From positions 1 through 6,832 of the forward strand of contig JAITAC010000018.1 of the NCBI GenBank assembly GCA_031284345.1: 6,832 nt of DNA, given 5' to 3'. Positions 1 to 4,621 of this stretch are shown here, in pieces. The translations under genes and the position numbers were made by a program. This stretch comes from Holosporaceae bacterium. Its GTDB lineage: Bacteria; Pseudomonadota; Alphaproteobacteria; UBA3830. The notes under the pieces were generated by a model. The model was not told the DNA's origin, made no database searches, and saw nothing but the letters and a program-made list of their open reading frames with translations. The first letter of the stretch is position 1, and every line of letters starts with the position of its first letter.

Positions 1-510
1 CAGCGAGGCTTTCGGTTCTCCCGCCTGCAGAAGCCCCAGTCCAAACAAAACCATCATAGAGCTCAGCAAAATCGGAGTCATAATTTTCCCAATAACGTTG
101 GTCACCCGCTGTCCGTTTACTCCAATGAAGTGAGCCGCAGCACAAAATACTACGCTAAACAGCCATAGCGGTAACTCCGGAAATAAACGACTCACTCCCC
201 CAAAAGCAACAGTGATGCAGCGCGGAGTCACACCAAATGGCCCAAGGAGAGACAGCGCCAAAAACGGAACAACGATCTTGGCCAGAGAGCCAGCTTCACC
301 AAAAAATGACGCGCTGTCTCCGTTATGGCGCTTCAAAACAAAAAATAGGCCGAAAAATGATAATATGACGTCTGAAGATATCAGTCCTCCAAACCCCTGA
401 AGCCAGCTGCCTTCCGTGGCCTGACCTATCTTCAGCGAAAATACCAAATTGCCGGCACCAAAAAACATGCCAAACAAAAGCAAGGCGCATACGACGATTA
501 ATTTATCCAT
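1..510 (-). CDS. brnQ: BrnQ-family branched-chain amino acid transporter (N-terminal part, cut by window edge)
   Basis: The minus strand is open for exactly 170 codons from an ATG at 508-510 to the left edge, so the C-terminal part lies outside. The protein is very hydrophobic. It opens with a membrane segment containing FGMFFGAGNLVF (residues 13-24), then a Lys-Ile-Gly-Gln stretch and a Gly-rich GFGGLISS, which is the N-terminal signature of the LIVCS family (cation-coupled Leu/Ile/Val uptake across the inner membrane). A second family landmark, GPFGVTPRCITVAFG (residues 90-104), matches the usual GP-(L/F)-F-A-x-PRT segment, but with Cys in place of Thr after Pro-Arg and Gly where a Glu is common. 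The start is supported by AGGGG at 519-523, eight bases upstream of the ATG. Known members run to roughly 400-450 residues, so about 40% is present. No neighbour in the window shares its strand closely enough to form an operon. Family is secure; exact substrate is inferred. Confidence 0.87.
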   Translation of the reverse strand, partial: MDKLIVVCALLLFGMFFGAGNLVFSLKIGQATEGSWLQGFGGLISSDVILSFFGLFFVLKRHNGDSASFFGEAGSLAKIVVPFLALSLLGPFGVTPRCITVAFGGVSRLFPELPLWLFSVVFCAAAHFIGVNGQRVTNVIGKIMTPILLSSMMVLFGLGLLQAGEPKASL

Positions 511-535
511 AATAATTTCCCCTAATAATACAAAA

Positions 536-625
536 TCTCATTTTGGATTAGCTAAACTGTTTTTGAAAGACGCTCTGTACCAAGCGCTGCCAGACGGACA
601 ATGGCTAATCGCTGATGGGATTTGG
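536..625 (+). repeat. degenerate coding-like repeat, copy A
   Basis: Read in the frame of the plus strand, these 30 codons begin Ser-His-Phe and end with LYQALPDGQWLIADGIW. The same 30-codon block, ungapped, occurs on the minus strand at 1232-1321 (copy D), with 15 of 30 residues identical by my count. Identical spacing of Ser-His-Phe, Leu-Tyr-Gln, Leu-Pro, Gln-Trp and Asp-Gly-Ile argues for common descent of once-translated sequence rather than chance. The copy sits just upstream of the transporter gene and in the opposite orientation to it. The frame stays open to a stop at 773-775, but the residues after the block are low complexity and no start codon has a plausible ribosome site. I do not recognise the family. 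It may be a gene fragment or part of a dispersed element. Confidence 0.6.
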
Positions 626-859
626 TATAAAAATAATTTGATCAAAAAAGATGGCCAATTCCCTGAAATGCAGAATAAAAAATTCAGCAGAATTTCAGCG
701 ATGGAATCGACGATTTCAAACGAAAATTCTACAGCTCAGAAAAATAAAAATCTGCTGAAATCGCAATTAAAGTAATAGAAAATTGTACCCCTATTGGGGG
801 AGAATTTGAGAGGGAAAAATGATAGAATTAGAATAGAATATATAAATATCCATTATACG

Positions 860-905
860 AATCTCATTTTATGGTAAAATTATTGTAATGCATTAGGCGA
901 TCTAT
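860..905 (+). repeat. possible degenerate repeat, copy B (weak)
   Basis: Bases 861-870 (ATCTCATTTT) are identical to the opening of copy A (535-544) and copy C (1103-1112). The following 30 or so bases resemble copy A only loosely (a TTA/AAA-rich stretch, then a CGATCTATTGCAA segment against CGCTCTGTACCAA). In-frame stops appear almost at once. Low-complexity AT-rich sequence could produce this match by chance, so it is listed only as a candidate member of the set. Confidence 0.25.
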
Positions 906-1101
906 TGCAAGTTTTTTTGTGATCAATCTTCGACATTTTCGCGATTTTTGCCATATTTTTTGGCCTCACCTGCAGATTTTGTAACATATTTCAAAATCAA
1001 TCTATGCCAGAATCCATGTGACAGTGGAACTATGCTCATTCGCGATGAGAATCATGGTGAAGCTGCTTGAAAGTTAGGCATTGCTGCGGCAGCGGCATAG
1101 G

Positions 1102-1146
1102 AATCTCATTTTTCACATTATCACCCAACGGATTACGGAGTCCATT
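1102..1146 (+). repeat. degenerate coding-like repeat, copy C
   Basis: This segment aligns with the minus-strand copy D at base level. Shared blocks in order are CATTTT, CATTATC, CCAAC, CGGAGT and CAT, with small insertions between them. Its first ten bases after the leading AA also match copies A and B. In the frame that starts Ser-His-Phe it reads only about 14 codons before a TGA, and the gaps are not multiples of three, so it is no longer coding. It lies only about 85 bases from copy D and in opposite orientation, making a head-to-head imperfect inverted pair. Confidence 0.5.
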
Positions 1147-1231
1147 GATGCAGAGACTCATTCTCCATATTTATTATATTGATAGTCCATCCTGCAACGC
1201 GCGGCACAGATTCCCACACATATCATGGTAG

Positions 1232-1321
1232 CAAGATCCCATCTCTGATTTGCCATTGCCGACTGGGCAGCGACTGGTACAGTATGTACTCCGCAAGTTG
1301 TTGGGATAATGCAAAATGGGA
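1232..1321 (-). repeat. degenerate coding-like repeat, copy D (inverted)
   Basis: On the minus strand these 30 codons start Ser-His-Phe-Ala-Leu and end LYQSLPSRQWQIRDGIL, matching copy A at 15 of 30 positions without gaps. The open frame is only about 38 codons long, bounded by TGA at both ends (1340-1342 and 1223-1225), and lacks a start codon. It is therefore a remnant. It lies downstream of, and on the same strand as, the beta-barrel gene, but is separated from it by that gene's stop and about 95 bases. Function unknown. Confidence 0.6.
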
Positions 1322-1416
1322 TCTGCTATTACATGATTGTCAATTGCCATCGGCAACAAATCTGGAGAATAGAAGTTAAAATCAGGGCATGTCAGAATTC
1401 GCCAAGTGGTGAGAAA

Positions 1417-2325
1417 TTATAATTTAGCAAGACCGGCCGGCGCATTCTGCAGCGACATTGACATCATTATCGTCAGGCTTGTCTGGCCAACTCGGATGCA
1501 ATGCTCTATGCCATCAGCTGTCGTTTTACATGTTCTTTTGATGGGAAAGCTCACTTCAGCCAAAACACCAATTTTTTTGTTCCATTTTCTTTCTATGCCA
1601 AATCCGATTAGGGGAACAATTGGTTTTACGGCGGCATCACAGACTTTCACTCCGTCGAGGGTATATCCATAGGACACCGACATCCAGGCAATTTTCAGCG
1701 AAGCAAACGCAACTGACTTATACTTTTTCAGAGCGTATCCGCATTTTAGCAACGCCAACGGAATTAGCGCGCTATTTTCCATATATCCGCTCCTGACCCC
1801 AACGCTAGCGGATTTTAATTCGTTATAGTTGGCATTCATGCTATTCCAGTCGAGTTCTTTTTTCTGTTTTTTGCCTATTGCCATAAAGGCTCCTCCGCTC
1901 ACCAGCAGTCCTTTTTTGAAGGGTTTGGCGTATTCCATACCGATTATCGCATTAAACGCATTCACGGAATTAGAGGTAAAATTTTCGTGGCCCTTCACCG
2001 AAGCGCCATATTTTTGCATCGACATGCCGACTCCGCAGATAATTTTTGCACCATCGAAGGAAACGGCGTTTTGTATGGCTGTGTCACTTGGATCCGCGTA
2101 TACTTCCGGCTCAAAGGCTTTGTCTTTACCTTGGCCAATATTATTTTCCATAGTACTTGGCTTAAATGCATTTTCGCCTTCGTTTCCGGAATTATTGGTT
2201 GCATAGGAACCTGCGCTACACAAAAAAAGACACATAACGAAAGACCGTCCGAACATAGATTTTGAAAAAATTTTATTAGAGCATCGCAAATTTACGGTTA
2301 GCATTCGGAATAAATTAATGGACAT
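1417..2325 (-). CDS. exported protein, probable outer-membrane beta-barrel
   Basis: A 302-residue protein whose ATG is preceded by a strong AGGAGGAAA site (2332-2340; nine bases between AGGAGG and the start). A long basic leader is followed by a hydrophobic core, SFVMCLFLCSAGSYA (residues 28-42), and a probable signal peptidase site after Ala42. Residues 43-90 are polar and low in complexity. From about residue 91 the chain is built of alternating hydrophobic/polar stretches rich in Gly, Ser, Tyr and Val. Examples are strands near 93-103, 122-133, 138-150, 172-182, 187-199, 204-219, 234-246, 252-262 and 280-292, separated by charged turns such as Lys-Pro-Phe-Lys-Lys. This pattern suits a small outer-membrane barrel of about eight strands, like the porin-like surface proteins of Rickettsiales and Holosporales. 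Oddities: it does not end in an aromatic residue but carries a ten-residue tail (QNAPAGLAKL) after the last strand. An inner Met24 could give a shorter leader but has no good ribosome site. Gene secure; barrel role inferred. Confidence 0.72.
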   Translation of the reverse strand: MSINLFRMLTVNLRCSNKIFSKSMFGRSFVMCLFLCSAGSYATNNSGNEGENAFKPSTMENNIGQGKDKAFEPEVYADPSDTAIQNAVSFDGAKIICGVGMSMQKYGASVKGHENFTSNSVNAFNAIIGMEYAKPFKKGLLVSGGAFMAIGKKQKKELDWNSMNANYNELKSASVGVRSGYMENSALIPLALLKCGYALKKYKSVAFASLKIAWMSVSYGYTLDGVKVCDAAVKPIVPLIGFGIERKWNKKIGVLAEVSFPIKRTCKTTADGIEHCIRVGQTSLTIMMSMSLQNAPAGLAKL

Positions 2326-2366
2326 TAGCGGTTTCCTCCTACCAAAAGCAACGATCTCACGGTCTC

Positions 2367-2395
2367 ATGCTAGCACACATCAAAACAATTAACAA
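2367..2395 (-). promoter_or_regulatory. predicted sigma70-like promoter for the beta-barrel gene
   Basis: Read on the minus strand: TTGTTA (2390-2395), a 17-base spacer, then TAGCAT (2367-2372), directly preceded by TGC, an extended -10 TGn element. Transcription would begin near 2360, giving a leader of about 35 bases that contains the strong AGGAGGAAA site. The -35 shares five bases with the -35 predicted on the other strand. Motif match only. Confidence 0.45.
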
Positions 2396-2418
2396 ATTTT
2401 AAATAATTTGAGTATATT
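2389..2418 (+). promoter_or_regulatory. predicted sigma70-like promoter for the GT-C gene, almost leaderless
   Basis: TTAACA (2389-2394), an 18-base spacer, then TATATT (2413-2418). A start of transcription about seven bases downstream falls at roughly 2425, practically on the ATG at 2427. That would explain why no ribosome binding site is visible before this start. The spacer holds an imperfect inverted repeat with arms CAAATT (2393-2398) and AATTTG (2405-2410), which could be an operator, though in such AT-rich DNA it may be chance. Confidence 0.4.
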
Positions 2419-2426
2419 TATTTTTT

Positions 2427-4436
2427 ATGGTTAAAATTATCAAACAGATGGAATATCAAACGAGAAAAAATTTTATAATTGCTTTTCAGATAATATTATA
2501 TATTATTTATTGTTTTTTGAGTCATTATTCCTTTCACGGCTGCCACATATGTTTTTTCGACACTGATGATTACATGAGAGCCGTCAGGATCCGCGAATTT
2601 TTCATGCATTTTGATTTATCGAACGACATCATAGCGAGAAGCAATGTTCCCTTCGGCTGCAGTCTGCACTGGACGCGCTTCTATGATTTTTTTCTGATAA
2701 TCCCCTCCTATATACTGAGTTTTTTCACGGATTCCATTAATATTGCCATCGAGTACGTTTGTTTTTTTATTGGTCCGGTTCTAAAAAGCTGCTGTTTATT
2801 TGTTCTTTTTAGAATCGCCAACAGTATTTGCAACAGGCACGAAGTTATTATAATTACGACGATTTTTTTCATACACTCAAGCTTTTACATGGTTGGCGCT
2901 CTTGGGAAGCCGGATCATCATACTTTTATTATGCTATTTATTCTGCTGTTCATTGACGCCGCCGTCCTGACGATACGTTATAGATTCAGCCGCACTAAAG
3001 ATTACGTTCGTATGGCTCTGATATCTGCGCTGTGTATCTGGATATCTCCGGAAACCTTAATTCCCATTGTGCTGGTGGATGTACTGATGTTTTTTCTGAC
3101 ATTTTTTAAAATAGGCAATTTAAAAATGCTGTTTCTCAAAAACATCATAATTGCTTTTTTTATTGGTATTATAATTATGGACGCGGTTCGTTCAAATTTA
3201 GGGGTATTTTTCGCTCTAATGATTCTACTACTGATGTCAATGATATATCTTATTGAAAACGACGTTGTTTTTTCAAAATCTATGTATTTGAGCAGTTTAG
3301 TTTCTTTTGCATCCGTAGGTATACCCATTTTGCTATTGGTGTTTATCCCGTTTACGTCGGGGATTGGCGCAGTTGAGTATGACAAGATATCCGTGGTGCA
3401 CTTCGCATTGTATCTGAGCGCTTCTGTATTTTTGGGGTTGTGTTTATTTGGTCTGCGGCGCGTAAAAATTTCTGGTTTTCTTTTGGGGGGAATTATTTTT
3501 TTCATTGTTGCTGCGATTTTTCTTCTTACCTACCCGAAATTTTTTAGTGGAATGGAGGCAGACATCAGCGACTACACAAAAAAAATCTGGCTGAGTAAAG
3601 TATCCGAGATGAAATCGCCGTTTAGCAGCAGACTCGCAGGGTATTTCACAATGCATTTGCTGTGTGTCATTGTGATGGTAACATATAAAGTATGCCAATT
3701 AGGAATCGCCCACAAGCGGGTTTTAGTCGCTCAGTGTTTTCGGAACAGAGTTTCGCTAGTATGGTGGATTTTTCTATTGAACGCCATCTGCTATACGATA
3801 TTTGCGGCATTGGCCAACCGCATGCTTCCCTATTCTATTTTATTTAGTCTTCCTTTATATGTTGATTTCTGTATGAATCGCATACCCGGAAGATTATTTG
3901 GCGATGGAGTCCGTCTGGCAGCGGCGTTTTTTAGCACCATTGGATTATTCATTGCATTTATTTTTGTGGACGTGGGTCAGGATTCTCCGCGGCCGTCTTC
4001 GGACAAGTCCAAGTACACTCCGCAAGAGCTCTGGGAGACCATTGATCGCTTGTCGGATACTACGGTGGTGATTATGACACATTCCTCATATGGGCCCAAG
4101 CTCCTGTATTACACGAAGCACAGTGTCGTTGCAGCTCCTTACCATAGGCAGCCGGAGGGTATCGCATCATTCCACAAAGCAATGATGGATGGCTTTAATG
4201 AAAGCATCGTAAGGAAAATACTCATTGATACCAACACATCATACATTCTTCTGAAAAAAAATATTTTTTCCCAAGATCAGTTTTGCAACGATTCTTTTCA
4301 AAACTTGTCTTGTATGATAATCAACGGCAATCTTCCAAAATGGGGAAATATTGTGGAAATATCCGAAAAATTTAACGACATTATCATTGTCAAGATAGAC
4401 AAAGAATTGTTGAGAGCCGACGGATTGAACAAATAA
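2427..4436 (+). CDS. GT-C superfamily membrane glycosyltransferase-like protein
   Basis: A 669-residue integral membrane protein with about 10-12 predicted membrane segments between residues 14 and 515 and a soluble C-terminal domain. After the first membrane helix comes FDTDDYMRAVRIREFF (residues 44-59), with the acidic pair Asp47-Asp48 and Arg51. Then follow SLHWTRFYD (79-87), GKPDHHT (160-166), WISPE (205-209), and IWLSKVSEM (387-395). This order of acidic loop motif, HW(T/S)R, DHH and SPE matches a GT-C-fold group, distantly STT3/PMT-like, that is frequent in Alphaproteobacteria. The periplasmic-side acidic motif is expected to bind metal and a polyprenyl-phosphate sugar donor. The C-terminal part contains HSSYGPKLLYYTKHSVVAAP and YHR (residues 552-574), also typical of that group. 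Acceptor and sugar are unknown. No ribosome site precedes Met1, and an alternative in-frame Met8 (2448) is no better. The gene is transcribed away from the beta-barrel gene and appears to stand alone. Confidence 0.75.
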   Translation: MVKIIKQMEYQTRKNFIIAFQIILYIIYCFLSHYSFHGCHICFFDTDDYMRAVRIREFFMHFDLSNDIIARSNVPFGCSLHWTRFYDFFLIIPSYILSFFTDSINIAIEYVCFFIGPVLKSCCLFVLFRIANSICNRHEVIIITTIFFIHSSFYMVGALGKPDHHTFIMLFILLFIDAAVLTIRYRFSRTKDYVRMALISALCIWISPETLIPIVLVDVLMFFLTFFKIGNLKMLFLKNIIIAFFIGIIIMDAVRSNLGVFFALMILLLMSMIYLIENDVVFSKSMYLSSLVSFASVGIPILLLVFIPFTSGIGAVEYDKISVVHFALYLSASVFLGLCLFGLRRVKISGFLLGGIIFFIVAAIFLLTYPKFFSGMEADISDYTKKIWLSKVSEMKSPFSSRLAGYFTMHLLCVIVMVTYKVCQLGIAHKRVLVAQCFRNRVSLVWWIFLLNAICYTIFAALANRMLPYSILFSLPLYVDFCMNRIPGRLFGDGVRLAAAFFSTIGLFIAFIFVDVGQDSPRPSSDKSKYTPQELWETIDRLSDTTVVIMTHSSYGPKLLYYTKHSVVAAPYHRQPEGIASFHKAMMDGFNESIVRKILIDTNTSYILLKKNIFSQDQFCNDSFQNLSCMIINGNLPKWGNIVEISEKFNDIIIVKIDKELLRADGLNK

Positions 4437-4475
4437 TTTTTTTTGAGATTATCATTAATATTTTAGACAAAAAAT

Positions 4476-4504
4476 TTGCTTTTTCTATTTTTTTTTGTTA
4501 TACT
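4476..4504 (+). promoter_or_regulatory. predicted sigma70-like promoter for the secreted repeat protein
   Basis: TTGCTT (4476-4481), a 17-base T-rich spacer, then TATACT (4499-4504), the best consensus match in the window. Transcription would begin near 4511, leaving a leader of about 110 bases before the ATG at 4622. The leader holds a small possible hairpin (TAGGAA at 4556-4561 with TTCCTA at 4576-4581) and ends in GGAGGGG (4612-4618), the ribosome site. A separate promoter here argues against an operon with the upstream GT-C gene. No GC-rich hairpin plus T-run terminator is visible between the two genes. Confidence 0.5.
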
Positions 4505-4621
4505 GCTAATTGATATTTTTGGAGAATTAAAAATTAAGTGGAAGTTTTAGAAAACTAGGAACCGTTTAGCAATAATTCCTAATGAATAAAATGCAAATAT
4601 TTGTTATATACGGAGGGGAAA

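Larger units (their letters stand above)
511..1416. other. gene-free stretch with decayed repeat copies
   Basis: About 900 bases between two minus-strand genes hold no reading frame that looks like an intact gene. The longest, on the plus strand ending at 775, runs antisense through the transporter's start before entering repeat copy A; it lacks a ribosome binding site and has a low-complexity Asn/Lys/Ser-rich end. Frames elsewhere are short and broken. Four segments that resemble one another occur here in both orientations (535-625, about 860-905, 1102-1146 and 1232-1323). Small inverted repeats are present: a nine-base pair of arms at 683-691 and 751-759, and CCCC/GGGG at 788-791 and 796-799 with a four-base loop. 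Neither is followed by a clear T-run, so no terminator is called. This looks like a graveyard of degraded repeated coding sequence. Confidence 0.6.

Noticed and set aside
449..775. Plus-strand open frame of 108 codons
   Set aside because: Its start is antisense to the transporter gene and has no ribosome site. Only the middle 30 codons (copy A) show related sequence, so I report that part as a repeat remnant rather than a gene.
788..800. CCCC-TATT-GGGG hairpin as a transcription terminator
   Set aside because: The stem is only four or five pairs and is not followed by a run of T in either direction.
1174..1379. Short open frames on both strands around 1174-1379
   Set aside because: They lie over copy D in frames other than the one conserved with copy A, and nothing else supports them.
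1829..2265. Plus-strand open frames inside the beta-barrel gene
   Set aside because: Antisense shadows of a gene with a strong ribosome site and signal peptide on the other strand.
3002..3698. Minus-strand open frames within the GT-C gene
   Set aside because: Lys/Ile-rich antisense readings of membrane-segment codons, without start signals.
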